Below the pieces are notes generated by a model. It was not told where the DNA came from, searched no databases, and saw only the letters and a program-made list of their open reading frames with translations. From positions 95,921,501 through 95,985,500 of the forward strand of contig CP142452.1 in NCBI GenBank assembly GCA_038049695.1: a stretch of 64,000 nucleotides of DNA. Reading direction: 5' to 3'. Below, in pieces: positions 22,649-34,820 of the stretch. Each line of letters begins with the position of its first letter. Within the stretch, counting starts at the first letter, position 1. The stretch comes from Cinnamomum chago. Lineage: Eukaryota > Streptophyta > Magnoliopsida > Laurales > Lauraceae. The translations under genes were made by a program, and so were the position numbers.

Positions 22649-24208
22649 TGGAAGCGCGTCGTCAACACTCCAAAATATACAACCTTACTTCTAGATACGA
22701 CACAAAAACAAAAAGAAAACAAACACAGTAGCTAGGTGAGTAAGGGTCGATCCCACAGAGAGTGTTCACTATTTCTTCTCTTTTTATGTATATATTTTTA
22801 TTCCGACCGATTCTGACAAAACACTAAATGGGGGGTATTGGAATTGTGATCAAACTGATTATGGTTTGATTATGATTGATTAAAATAAAACTAAATTAAT
22901 AACAGAAATCAATGGATCAAAGCTTCAGTTCTTCGGTTCAATCTTACCCTCACAATTGATGGAACAATCAATCAATTGTAACATTGTTCTACCCTTCAAT
23001 GAAACTAATAATCCTAGGTAACAACAAGCTCTGCTACCCGAAATTCCTCTTAATTCCTCACTAATGAAACAAGCTCTCCATTAGATTCTAACCATTATAC
23101 AATTTAAAACAAGTTCTCTAAATTCAATATAATGGCAGCATTAACATCGAGGGAAATAGATTATTTTAAGCAACAGTCACGCATGTTCGGATTGTTTAAC
23201 CTAACTCATGATAATCATAGCAATAAACGAAAGCTTCTCAGCAATCATATATCACCATTTACTACAATTGATTAGGAACAATATCAATTACGTAATATAA
23301 TTCCTGAATCTAGCAATTAACAATAATCTGATCAATCTAATGGATCCTAATTAAATTGACCAAACCAAATATCAATAAAAACAATTAAAACAGATTATCA
23401 TGAAGAGATTCATAAGAGAAGGGAGAAATAATGTTACTGAATTGATTCAACCATCAAAATGCAATGAAGGTTCGAAATCCCCTTGAACTGAATTGAAAAC
23501 CCTAGCCTGACATGCTTGAATACGAAAACTGCAGAATATTTTTTTTCTCTCTCCATCCTCCTCTCCAACCCCACTTTAAGAAGCCTTAAATAGATATACA
23601 AAATATATGATAGCTTCCCCAAACGTGTACAACTCAAATCCCTACATTATAGGTAATTCAAAACGGATTGACAGAAATCCCAGAAATTATGCCGCAGGTT
23701 GTGAGGGGTTTTTCTATCATATAACGGCGGAATCTTGACTTGGTATCTTCATGAAAGTTGTAGCCCTGGATGTGTAGATGATTCTAGGGTTTTGAATCAC
23801 CCGATTTGGACTTCGGAAACTCAAGTTATGGCCCATTTAAGTTTACTGGTTCGGACAGGAATCTCGGATCCGTTTTCCAGGCCTAACTTTAAAGCAATGT
23901 TTGGAGGCCCAAACGAACTCGGATTTTTGCGAACCAGACCTTTCTGAAAAGCTTAAGACGTCCTCTAAAAACTTCATGAAGACCACTTTCTCGTTCTGAA
24001 ACTCCAACACCATCCAAACCTCAATTGAAGCTCCAGGGATCAAATCTGCCTAAAAGCTGGAAACTTGCACAATAAATTCCATATCCATTCTTTTACCTTC
24101 AATGCTTCCCTAATTCAATAAACATATTAATCAACACACTTAAACACAAAATATTTGACAAAACTAAATATAAAGGAATTCAAAATATTAAATATTATGC
24201 TCTTATCA
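22649..24208. mobile_element. Solo-LTR-like insertion nested in the copia leader
   Basis: A 1,560-bp block starts TGGAAGCGCGTCGTCAAC and ends CTCTTATCA, with 5'-TG and CA-3' termini, and is flanked by the perfect 5-bp repeat TATGA (22644-22648 and 24209-24213). No coding region, PBS or second LTR is visible, so a solo LTR or a non-coding LTR derivative is most likely. It lies within the proposed copia leader intron. Confidence 0.7.
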
Positions 24209-24224
24209 TATGAGCATGTTTGTC

Positions 24225-24249
24225 TGTTTGTTTTTGTTCTCTTTACAGC
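24225..24249 (+). promoter_or_regulatory. Splice acceptor before copia gag
   Basis: A pyrimidine-rich tract (TTTGTTTTTGTTCTCTTTACAG, ending at 24248) precedes the first conserved gag codons. It is the partner of the donor at 21175 in the model where the LTR carries the start codon. Confidence 0.6.
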
Positions 24250-27200
24250 TAGTGTTTCTACTATATCTGTTAATATCAACTCTATACATGTACTTAATGG
24301 GACCAACTTTAAGGATTGGAAAGAGAACATAGAAATTGTTCTCGGCTGCATGGATTTAGACCTTGCACTAAGGATTGAGCAACCCGCTTCTCTTACGGAT
24401 GCAAGTTCTCCTTATGACAAGAAGAACTTTGAGAAGTGGGATCGCTCAAATCGCATGAGTCTTATGATCATCAAGCGCGGCATTCCGGAGGCATTTAGGG
24501 GTGTGGTATCTAAAAAACCAACCACAATCAAAGAATTCCTAGCCGAAATTAAAAAGCGTTTTCTGAAAAACGATAAGGCTGAAACAAGCACGCTTTTGCA
24601 AAGCTTGATTTCTATGTAGTACAATGGCAAGGAGAACATACGGGAGTACATAATGAGAATGTCTCATATTGCTTCTAAACTTAAGGCACTTAAGCTCGAG
24701 CTATCTGACGACTTGCTAGTGCATTTGGTATTAATATCACTTCATGCACTATACAGTCAATTTAAGGTCAGTTACAACTGTCAAAAGGAGAAATGGACTC
24801 TTAATGAGCTCATTTCTTACTGTGTGCAAGAGGAAGAGAGATTAAAGCAAGACAGAACCGAAAGTGCTCATTTGGCTAGCACCTCTAAGGATAAGGGCAA
24901 AGATAAGGGCAAAAAGAGGAAGAAAAATGAAACTGCTAAGGGTTCAGCAGAAAAGAAACAACAGCCAGCAACTGAGGGTTGTTTTTTTTTTGCAATAAGC
25001 CTGGACATGTAAAGAAGGACTGTACCAAATATCACGCTTGGCGTGTAAAGAAAGGTACATTTCTTGCTTTGGTCTGTTCTGAGGTAAATTTAGCTTTAGT
25101 ACATAGAAACACGTGGTGGTTGGATTCTGGTGCTACTACTCACATCAGTGTTTCTATGCAGGGTTGCCTGAGTTACTGAAAGCCAAGTGATGCTGAAAGA
25201 CACATCTTTGTGGGCAATGGAAAGTCGGTAGAAGTAGAGGCAATAGGGCATTTTAGGTTGTTATTAAAAACTGGTTATTATTTGGATTTATTAGATACTT
25301 TTATTGTACTGTCTTTTCGACGGAATTTTGTTTCGATTTCTTTATTTGACAAGTTTGGTTATTTTTGTTCATTTGGAAATAATCAATTCAGTTTATCTAA
25401 AAATTCAAATGTTGTTGGAACTGGTTCTCTATGTGTATATGACAACTTATGTTTGCTTGATACAATTGTTTCTTATAATGAATCCTTGCATGTGGAATCA
25501 CGAGGTACTAAATGCAAACTGAATAAAGAAAACTCGGCTACATTATGGCACAAATGCTTAGGTCACATCTCTAAGTTTAGAGTTGAGCGACTTGTGTCTG
25601 ATGATATTTTAGATTCCCTTGACTTTACAGACTTTGATGTTTGTATTGCTTGCATCAAGGGAAAACAGACCAAAATGAAGAAATTAGGTGTCAATAGAAC
25701 TACAGACGTCTTAGAATTGATACACACAGATATCTGTGGACCATTCCCTACTACTTCCTGGAATGGCCAACAGTATTTCATATCATTCATAGACAATTAC
25801 TCTTGCTATGAGTACCTATTTCTCATTAATGAGAAATCACAGTTATTGGACGTGTTCAAAACATTTAAAGATGAAGTTGAGAACCAACTCAACAAAAGAA
25901 TAAAGAGTGTCAGGTCTGATCGTGGTGGTGAATACTACGACAGATATGACGGTTCAGGTGAACAACGTCCATGACCGTTTGCTAAATTCCTAGAGGAATG
26001 TGGAATCGTCCCACAATACACCATGCCAGGGTCACCTAGATGAATGGTGTAGCTGAAAGACGAAACCAGACTCTTAAGGATATGGTAAGGAGTATGATTA
26101 GTCATTCCACTCTACCAGAGTCACTTTGGGGAGAAGCACTCAAAACAACAACTTATATTCTGAATAGAGTGCCAACTAAAGCAGCTTCAAAAACACCTTA
26201 TTAGCTTTGGACAGGCAGAAAGCCTAGTCTAAAACATTTTCACATTTGGGGATGTCCAACTGAGGCAAGGCCTTACAGGTCACATGAAAAGAAATTGGAC
26301 TCCAAAACTGTGAGCAGCTACTTCATTGGCTACTCTGAACGATCTAGGTGTTGAGGTCATAATTGTGGTCGAGCCCTCGCCCTCACCATAAAACTATTGT
26401 TGTGCCGTTTCCTATCACCAATTGGTTTTGGGATAAGTGGTAGCTCAATAGGGTGTAAGATCCTACAAGTGGTATCAGAGCCTGGTAGCTCGGGTGTTCG
26501 AATCATGGGACACGCGTTTTACGAGTTCGAAGCAGGAGTCGCGGCGGGTGTGTCGTTGAGGGAGGGATTGTTGAGGTCAACGTCCACCCTCGCTTCTGAG
26601 CGGTCATAATTGTAGTCGAGCCCTCGCCCTCACCATAAAACTATTGTTGTGCTGTTTCCTATCACCAATTAGTTTTGAGATAAGTGGTAGCTTAATAGGA
26701 TGTAACATCCTACACTAGGGGCTATAAGTTTTATGATCCCACACTTAGGTCAATTTTTGAGACGGGAACTGCAACATTTTTTTAGGATGTTGAGTTTGGG
26801 GGGAGAAATAAGGATAGAGACATTGTCTTTCAGGGAGAATCGGTTACGATTCCCACTATTGCTTTTGACAATGTGTAGGTTTCTATACCTGTCATTGATC
26901 AAAAAGCGAATCCGGATCCTCAACAAGACAATGTTGATCAACCCCCCATTCAAGATGAGGAACAAACTCAACAACCTCAAGAACCAATGCCATTAAGGCG
27001 ATCCACTAGAGAGAGGAGACATGCTATTTCGGTCGATTTTTTCGTATTTCTCCAAGAACATGAGGAAGAAATTGGAATGGTGGAAAATGATCCAATCAAC
27101 TTCCATCAAGCCATGCAAGGTTCTAATTCTCAAAAGTGGATTGATGCCATGAATGAGGAATATAAGTCTATGCAAGACAATAAGGTTTGAGAACTTGTCC

Positions 27201-28670
27201 CATTACCAGAAGGTACGAAGCCCATTGGTTGCAAATGGATTTTTAAAACCAAAAGGGATTCAAATGGTAATGTGGAGAGGTATAAGGCTCGTCTTGTAGC
27301 TAAATGCTTTACCTAAAAGGAAGGGATTGACTTTAAAGAGACTTTCTCTCCGGTTTCATCGAAAGACTCTTTTAGGACAATCTTGACACTAGTTGCACAT
27401 TTTGATATTGAGCTTCGTCAAATGGATGTCAAAACAACATTTCTCAATGGTGACATTGACGAAACAATTTATATGATGCAGCCATAAAACTTTGAGTCGG
27501 GAGACCTAAAGAATATGGTCTGTAAATTGACAAAGTCCATCTATGGACTCGAGCAAGCTTCTCGTCAATGGTATCACAAGTTTCATCAAGTCATTATCTC
27601 GTTTGGTTTTGAGACAAACGCTGTTGATAATTGTGTATCACAAATTCAGTGGGAGTAAGCACATATTCCTGGTTTTGTATGTCGATGACATATTGCTTGC
27701 CACAAATGATATAGGCATGTTGCATGAAACCAAGAGATTTCTATCAAAGAATTTTGCGAAGAAAGATCTTGGTGACGCCTCTTTTGTATTAGGGATCCTG
27801 ATACAACGAGATCGCTCTCGAGGTATTCTTGGATTATCACAAAGAAGCTATATTGATAAAATGCTCAAAATGTTTGGCATGCCAGACAGCAAACCAGGTG
27901 ACACCCCTGTCTCTAAGGGAGACAAGTTCAGTCTCAATCAATGCCCCAAAACTAACCTTGAAGTTAAGGAAATGCAGAAGATTCCGTATGCATCACCTGT
28001 AGGGAGTCTAATGTATGCTATGGTGTGTACGCGTCCGGATATTGCATACATTATTGGTATGTTAGGCAGATATTTAAGCAATCCAGGGATGGATCATTGG
28101 AAAGCAGTCAAGCGGGTTATGAGGTATTTACAGAGAACAAAAGATCATATGCTTACATGCAGGAGATCGGATCAGTTTGAGATCATAGGGTATTCCGACT
28201 CCGATTATGCTGGATGCCAAGACAGTATAAAATCCACATCATGCTACATATACCTGTTAGCAGGTGTAGCTATTTCTTGGAGGAGTGTCAAACAGACACT
28301 CGTAACTGATTCCACCATGGCAGCAGAGTTTGTAACATGCTATGAGGCATCCAACCAAGGAATATGGCTGCGAAATTTTGTCACTGGGCTGCGAGTTCTG
28401 GAGGGTATTGAAAGACCACTCAAACTATATTGTGACAATAAATCAGCAGTGCTATATTCCAACAACAACAGGAGCTCAATTAGGTCAAAACATATTGCCA
28501 TTAAGTTCCTAGTTGTGAAGGAGAGAATACAGGATAGACAAATATCCATAGAGTACATTGGGACAAACTCCATGATAGCGGATCCGCTTACAAAGGAATT
28601 ACCACCCAAGGTCTTTCATGAGCAGACTTCTCATATGGGTGTTATTTTGTGTGAGGATATCACATTATAG
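24249..28670 (+). pseudogene. Copia gag-pol polyprotein, disabled
   Basis: Gag is recognised by VLNGTNFKDWKENIE and GCMDLDLALR. It ends in a CCHC knuckle (CNKPGHVKKDC) that is thrown out of frame by an extra T in the run near 24980. Protease follows (WWLDSGATTHIS, about 25110), then the GAG-pre-integrase region LWHKCLGHIS, integrase (IHTDICGP, DRGGEY), and NGVAERRN after a frameshift near 26038. FIGYSERSR is then interrupted by the TRIM. Reverse transcriptase ([22 protein letters not shown] at about 27675) and RNase H (SDSDYAG, EYIGT) end at 28670. Stops occur near 24617, 25177, 25972, 27188, 27315 and 27485, with further frameshifts, so no functional polyprotein can be made. The RT-RNase H part from 27660 to 28670 is still one open frame. 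Confidence 0.93.
26349..26714 (+). mobile_element. TRIM (miniature LTR retrotransposon) nested in copia pol
   Basis: A 366-bp element with LTRs at 26349-26467 (119 bp) and 26569-26714 (146 bp). Both start TGTTGAGGTCA and end ATCCTACA. A TGGTATCAGAGC primer site lies at 26470-26481, and a purine tract GAGGGAGGGA lies just before the 3' LTR. The TSD CTAGG (26344-26348 and 26715-26719) is perfect. Removing it restores the conserved copia sequence SERSRGYKFYDP. The 5' LTR lacks about 27 bp present in the 3' LTR, between two GGTCA pentamers, consistent with a short-repeat deletion. It has no coding capacity and depends on other elements' proteins. Confidence 0.92.
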
Positions 28671-29089
28671 TGGGAGTTTGTATCATTTTATGTTTTATTG
28701 CTTTATGTTTGATTTTGAACACACTTATGCATTTATGTATTTGGATATTATTCTGATCAGAAATACAGTATTCGGTTCATTTCACTCTGTTACATTGTGT
28801 TAAATATTGATCTCCCTAAGGAATACAGTAGGACCAGTTGGAAATAGACATGTATAGATCACATTGCATGTACTTTCTATGCTACGCATCCATGATTGAT
28901 CTATGTCATTTGGTTATGTTGGTGTACGTGACCATTGATGGGTTTAGTCATGTTGAAAGTTACGAATACCGTTTTGATCCTATACCGGCATAATCAATGG
29001 ACGAGATTGTTAGGATATATCCTAAATTATGATAGCAAACTTTTGGAACTCATACAGTCATACACATTTGTTAAGTTACATATATGGCC

Positions 29090-29100
29090 CAGTGGGAGAT
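29090..29100 (+). promoter_or_regulatory. Polypurine tract of the copia element
   Basis: CAGTGGGAGAT abuts the 3' LTR, the usual form of copia polypurine tract. Confidence 0.8.
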
Positions 29101-29555
29101 TGTTGGAAAAATTCCATTATGTGGGGCCACACATGTAACTTTAAATGTGTTATGCTATCTTTGGTTAAGCCTATATTAAAGTGATCTAATTAAGAATTAA
29201 AGTTCTAAGGCTTAAGGGTATAATTGTCATGAGATTAATGTGTAGATACCAGAATATTATTTCTAATTTGATGAGGGGCCAAATTAGAAATAGCAAACCC
29301 ATGATATCTTATATATTAGGGTTATGGTCCCCAATTCATATGGTGAATTCCTATTCTCTCTGACATCCCATCATCAAAAGAATCAAGAGAGTTACTCTGG
29401 GTAGCCATATTGGATTGGAAGATCAACAACCTGTGAACAACTTCATTCAATGGATCCAGATATGTTTCCGCTTTACTTCTCTCAATGATTTGACATGGAG
29501 GATCTTGGTTTATTAGGGTTTCCTAGATCAAATATTTAGATTATTGTTTCTAACA
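29101..29555 (+). repeat. 3' LTR of the copia element
   Basis: 455 bp, TGTTGGAAAAATTCCA to TTTCTAACA, followed by the TSD AAACT. It differs from the 5' LTR at about 24 positions and one indel. One difference changes the splice-donor GT to AT. Confidence 0.95.
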
Positions 29556-29560
29556 AAACT

Positions 29561-30873
29561 AACCTTTCCAAACTAACAAAATAGAAGCACCCTTTTGTTG
29601 CGGGCATGGGCATGATGACCAGTCTTCTTAGATTTTTGTGGAGCTCTATTTGAGATCAACGTGAGCAGAATCACAAAAGCTCATAAAAAATCTCCATTGT
29701 CTTAAGAGAGGAAACCAATTTCTCGAAGCAGAAAGTTTCATGAGGTTGATTCTACAGTTTTCTGATACATAAAAAATGAGGGATCTGCTCTCTGGACGAG
29801 CGGAGGCGAGTCCATGATCTCGACGTCGGTGACCTCGCCGACCTCGCCGACGCCCAGCGAGGAGAGGGCGAGGATCTGGCAGCGTCCGGCGGAGACGAAG
29901 AGGACTTCGGAGGAGGTGGAAAGGAAGTTGGGGCGGAGGTCGAGAAGGGAGCTGAGGAAGAAAGTGGAGCAGGAGCGCTGGCGGGCGAGCCAAGGGCAGG
30001 AAGGGTGGAGCTTGGAGGGAGGGAGAAGGAGGCAGCGGAGGTTGGTTTCATAGGAGGATTTGGGGAATGGGGTTTGGTTTCTGAGTATATTCGTTCTGGC
30101 GGGCTTTGAAAACATCCAGCTAGGATCGGGCTATAGGATCGGCCTGTGAAGACTTATTGTTTTGCATATATCTACGCCGTATCCATTACACGCTAGTCAG
30201 CACGTGGTATATGCATTTATCTCCATCAACGGTCCCAAGATCCCCCACCCCTGGCTTTAGTAGATGTAAAACCATAGGCTCACACAACAGTGCACGTTTG
30301 GCACATGAATTCAACTCCATCAAAGGTCCCAATTAATGGGCCCCTGCTATGTAGATTGCAACTGGACAAGAGAAAGCAGGGCAATGTTCTCCAGCAAATA
30401 GATGCATACCTCTAGCTCATGGGGCCAATTAGGTATCTACACACTAGTGCGGGTGGGGTTCATCAAAGGATCTCCTTATGGATAAAGGTCAATGAAAAAA
30501 AAAATTAAAAAAAAAAAACATCCTTGTCAAATCGGCCCTTGATTTAATAGCATTAAAGTTTAGTGGTCTTTAAACCGCAAATTTCTTTGATATTTAATAT
30601 TCAATCCATGGTGGATAATGGTTTGATGAAAGTGAAACCGGGGCAGGAGCTAGACCATGGGGGAAGAGAGTATGAAAGGGCCTGCATTGATCAAAGGCTA
30701 CCCCAAGTGGAACCCACAATCTGGGCTACTATATAGTTGCTTATAGGAGAACACATCTCGAGAATGTAAAAGTAGAAATTCTACATTACATGGAGATTTT
30801 TAAGATGGAGAATTACCACCTTGGACGTTGATGTCTTAAAGGGCATGTTTGTTTTGTGTGATTGAATTCATAG
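29561..30873. other. Intergenic DNA with a GC-rich, coding-like patch
   Basis: A GC-rich block at about 29770-30055 is open in all three minus-strand frames (up to 125 residues) and stands out from its AT-rich surroundings. One frame starts MKPTSAASFSLPPS, Ser/Ala/Pro-rich like a plastid transit peptide. Another has SSEVLFVSAGRCQILALSSL followed by GVGEV. It may be the first exon of a real gene whose remainder is missing, or a captured fragment. I do not recognise the family. The rest of the interval shows nothing. Confidence 0.3.
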
Positions 30874-31141
30874 TGTTGAGGTCAATGTCAACCCTCACTC
30901 CCGAGCGGTTAAAATTGTGGTCGAGTCAACGTCCTCACCATAAAACTATTGTTGTGTCATTTTTTTTTATCACCAATTGGTTTTTAGATAAGTGATAACT
31001 TAATAGGGTGTAAAATCCTATAAGTAGTAGGTTAGGTAGGTTGGGTGTTCGAGTCACGGGACATGCGTTTTGCGAGTTGAGCTTATGCCATTAGGTTTGG
31101 TAGGTTGGATCTTATGCCATTTCCATCACCAATTGGTTTTT
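30874..31141 (+). mobile_element. Relic of the same TRIM family
   Basis: It starts TGTTGAGGTCAATGTCAACC and follows the LTR of the TRIM at 26349 (ACCATAAAACTATTGTTGTG, then TCACCAATTGGTTTTT). The match continues through a decayed ATCCTATA end into internal GTTCGAGTCACGGGACA. A second TCACCAATTGGTTTTT piece at about 31125 may be a remnant of the other LTR. The primer site and TSDs are not recognisable. Confidence 0.7.
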
Positions 31142-31391
31142 CCATCCATCATTGTAGTAAGTAAATCCTAAAGAAGTCCTAGTCATCTCACCTACATTGC
31201 TGTGTTATATTTCTTCACTCTTCACGTAATATCCTTCATTCTTCCATATCTTTAATAATACTCGGTAGATCTCATTCCAGTATGAGTTCCAAAGTATTCA
31301 ATTCATGTATATTCTACTCAAACATTAGAAACCAAGTGTTTGATAGAAAGTTCAATGGTTGAAATAGAGAAAATTGTTCTTTCCTCGTGTA

Positions 31392-32039
31392 TAGGGATGG
31401 CAATTTTCTCCGAAACCGATGGATACCCGATCCGAACCGGCCTTTTGGGGACGGTTTTTATCCATTTTTTTCACCCGTGGGGCGGGTTTGGTATTAATTT
31501 TAAAATCCCCGGCCGAGTTTGGTTCGGATTTGGTATATATCTCCCCGCCCCGAACCCATACCCGAACCCGAACCCAAACCTGAAATATACATATATATAA
31601 CTATTTATATTTATACATATATAACTTTTCTTTCAAGGTTTTTTTTTTTTTTTTTTGTTAGTTTTTGTGGTGTAAGTTGGAACAAGTCAGTTGAACTTAT
31701 TTTTTCTTTTGCCTAATTATGCTGAATGGTTAGTGGTTTTGGTTTATGTTTTTTGTAAGTGTAAGTTGGAACAAGTCAGGTTGCTGCAATATTTTTCCCT
31801 TTTTTGCTGCACTTTGTTGTTGAGACAGGTTATTGCAGTTTGCTTGCTTTTGGTTGATCAAGGCTATTGATGCTGCTTTATTTTTGTTTGTAATGGCGGC
31901 ATGGTGCTACCCTTTTTTTTTCACAGGAGTTGAAGATTTATGAATGGCACTGCCTTTTGAAATATTTTTTAGTCTCACAATTTTGAATTGTGTCCTTGCT
32001 TGATATGCTTTCAAATTTTGGAAGGATTTTTACTATCTT

Positions 32040-32074
<35 letters not shown>

Positions 32075-32311
32075 AAAGATTTGCAAAAACTAAAATGAGG
32101 TTGGGCGGGTCGGTGCGGGTTCAGGTAAAACTCGAATTATTGTGCAGGGGCGGTTCGGATCGGGGAAAAACCGAAACCCATAGGGTTCGGTTTTGGTACA
32201 ATCAAAATAACCCCCGACGGGTTTCGGGGCGGGTTTGGGGAAATAAAGAATTTCGGGAATCGGGTATGGTATGCTTAAAATCCGGGCCGATTCACCCGCT
32301 TGCCATCCCTA
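31392..32311. mobile_element. Non-autonomous hAT-like element
   Basis: A 920-bp element with TIRs TAGGGATGGCAA and TTGCCATCCCTA. It is flanked by the 8-bp repeat CTCGTGTA / CTCGTGGA (31384-31391 and 32312-32319, one mismatch). Both subterminal regions are rich in CCGAACC and GGGTTCGG motifs. Fragmentary frames exist but no transposase motif. The 8-bp TSD and TIR fit hAT. Confidence 0.75.
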
Positions 32312-32485
32312 CTCGTGGATTTTGCTCTTCTTCGAATAAAAGGGAAAAACTCTACCAAGTGGTCCTCACTCCTCACCCCATGATGTGAAGAAAATGTGCA
32401 ATTTCATCCATCCACATCCCAACAGCTAGTTCAGAAACAACGACCACAGCGTGACGTTGCTAGTAAGACAGGCCCGCAAACATTG

Positions 32486-34820
32486 TGTTAGGCTCCGTCC
32501 CGAGCTAATCCCAATTAGCTCTAATTAATCAAGATTAAGATTAAGTGAGCCAATTTAATTAACTTAATGGTGAGTTAGCACCGAAAGAAATAGAATGAGC
32601 CTAATGTGATTCATGTAAGCTTAATGAAATGAATTGAGTGAAAATGAAGCTCAAATGAGCCAATTGAAGGAATTGCGTATAAATATGGAATTATACGTAT
32701 TTGACCGAATACGGAAAGTCTTGATACCAACATGTGTATCTCGACGAGTACGATAACTTTTGTATAAGACTTGAATTGATTCGGCGAGGAAGGAATCAAA
32801 TGGGACTTGATTTGACTTGAATTAGAATTAAAAGAAATTGGAGGGGTCTAAATGTAAAAGGTCACCTTATATAACCTAAATGGATTCCTTTGATTTATTC
32901 ATCTCATCCTAAACCCTAGGCAACTCCATGCTACAGCCGTTCCATCCTTTTCTTCTCCTTTCTTCCTCCGTTTCTTCATCATTTAGTGTGGTTCAAGTGA
33001 AGAGAAGTTCATCATCTTCATCATCTTCACCTCTTCTTGAGTTTTCTTAAGATTAAAGCTTGAAAGAGTGGATTTTTATCTTAAATCCAAGTTAAACAAA
33101 GATCAAAGCTTCATATAAGGCAAGCCTATACATGTATTTATGTTTATGGATGTATTCCCATTGATTTTGATGGAAAAGAATTGATGATTCACATGTTATT
33201 GGATTCTAGGGGTTTAAAACCTCATTAATCTATACATTTAATGGAATGGATTGAGATAAGAATGGTTAGATTAGTTAGATTATTAGTCTTGAAATGTTTT
33301 TGTTGAGTTGATAATTTTATTGTTAATCAGGTTCAGAAAGAAGAAAAGTGAATGGAGTGAAAAATCACATTCACTGCACTGCAGAACAGAACCTGTGTTC
33401 TGTTTCTGCAATGTCGCCGGTCGACTGACCAGCAGGTCTCGGTTGACCGGGACTACTGTGAAAATTCCTAAACGCCTGACGAAATTTCTGTTCCGAATTT
33501 TGAGTTACAACTCTAGGTCGACCGAGACTAGTCCATGTCGACCGGGACCATTGAAAATTGTCCAAAAAGTGTAGTTTGAGTCTAAATGTCCGGAATTAAT
33601 AGTTTAAGCTTAGAGATTGACCAGATTAGTTGTATTAAGGAAAAATTTAGCCAATCGCTCGGACCGTTAGTGAGTTTTGGATTTTACGAGAAATAAGATC
33701 GCTTATGAGATCATAATTACTTCTCGTATAGGTATACCTCCATAAGTGTTAACTAGGGTTATCCTAATGCATAATCATATAAGTAATGTCATCAAAAGTA
33801 ATCCTTGCATTGATAACCAAAGTTACACTTAATGGTTGGTTAAATGATGAATTGAACACGAGACTGAGATTAATAGGAGTTGTTAACAGGTCTGGCACTA
33901 CCTAGTGGTTTCCAAACTCCGTATTGACTGGAAATGAGAAATGATAAATGAATGGTTACGAAAAGTAACTGAAATGATTATTCCTACTGCAGTAGATGAG
34001 ACTGGGAGCGTCCGGAGCTCCGTGGGACACCAGTGATCTCTGATCAAGACACTGGGAGATCTCACCACACTGGACCAAAAGGTCATTGACTAAAAAGTCA
34101 TACACTGAAAAGCCATTAATAAATATTGAACATTATGCATAAATGAATATGAAATGCTTCCTTTTGGAAGATTAAATGAATAGAATGGAGTTGAAACCCC
34201 TGCTAGTGTAGTTGCCAGTATATTGTTGTGATTAATGGTATTTATTATGAATTGTTTAGCACTGTTAAACAATGAATTGTTAGGAATTATGAAATGTTAT
34301 AAATATATGTATACCTTGTTGAACCGTCGTGTTCATGGTATTACTGATGATGTTACAGGCTCAGTTGCCCGTGCCAGTACCTCCAAGACCGTCCCGGCTG
34401 CGGAGGCGGCCCATTCGCTATCTCCAGGAGGTCTAGCCGAATGGACGTGATATGAGAGAGGATAACACAGCATCTTTCGGAAACTTTTTAGAACTGTTTT
34501 GTATATTCATTTTGGTATTGTAAGTATTAAAGTGATATCCCCTGCATTGTATTTTAAATGTGCAGTGGTTGATAGTAGGAAACTAAGATGATGTACAGTA
34601 ACTTTACTGTTCAAAGTAAAGAGTTGGTTCATTTTGTTTAAATGGTGGTCAATGTATATTATTTGTATATTCCGCACTGTACATTGACAGGTACGTATGC
34701 AAGATCCCTTGTAGATTCGTATTAACTTCGGTTAATTCGGGTTTACGGGAGTAAGTATGATTAACATCGCGACCCGGGGGTTAACCCTAATGACTCTGAT
34801 CTCGGGTCCGGGTCGTGACA
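32486..34820 (+). mobile_element. Ty3/gypsy solo LTR
   Basis: A 2,335-bp block from TGTTAGGCTCC to GGGTCGTGACA with the perfect TSD CATTG (32481-32485 and 34821-34825). GGGTCGTGACA is a common 3' end of gypsy LTRs of the Tekay/Del type, and such long LTRs are typical there. A TTATATAA box at 32868-32875 on the plus strand fits the promoter. No internal region or partner LTR is present. The element was therefore reduced by recombination between its two LTRs. Confidence 0.85.

Larger units (their letters stand above)
20815..29555 (+). mobile_element. Ty1/copia LTR retrotransposon with nested insertions
   Basis: An 8,741-bp element bounded by LTRs of 456 and 455 bp and the perfect 5-bp TSD AAACT (20810-20814 and 29556-29560). 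It has a TGGTATCAGAGC primer site, a long leader, gag-pol in copia order (protease, integrase, RT, RNase H) and a purine-rich tract before the 3' LTR. About 24 substitutions and one indel separate the LTRs by eye, roughly 5%. Two later insertions are nested in it: a 1,560-bp LTR-like element at 22649-24208 and a 366-bp TRIM at 26349-26714. Without these the element is about 6.8 kb. Confidence 0.96.

Noticed and set aside
24155-24248. Upstream extension of the copia gag frame
   Set aside because: This part is the end of the nested LTR-like element plus the pyrimidine tract; it begins with a TTG and is not conserved gag.
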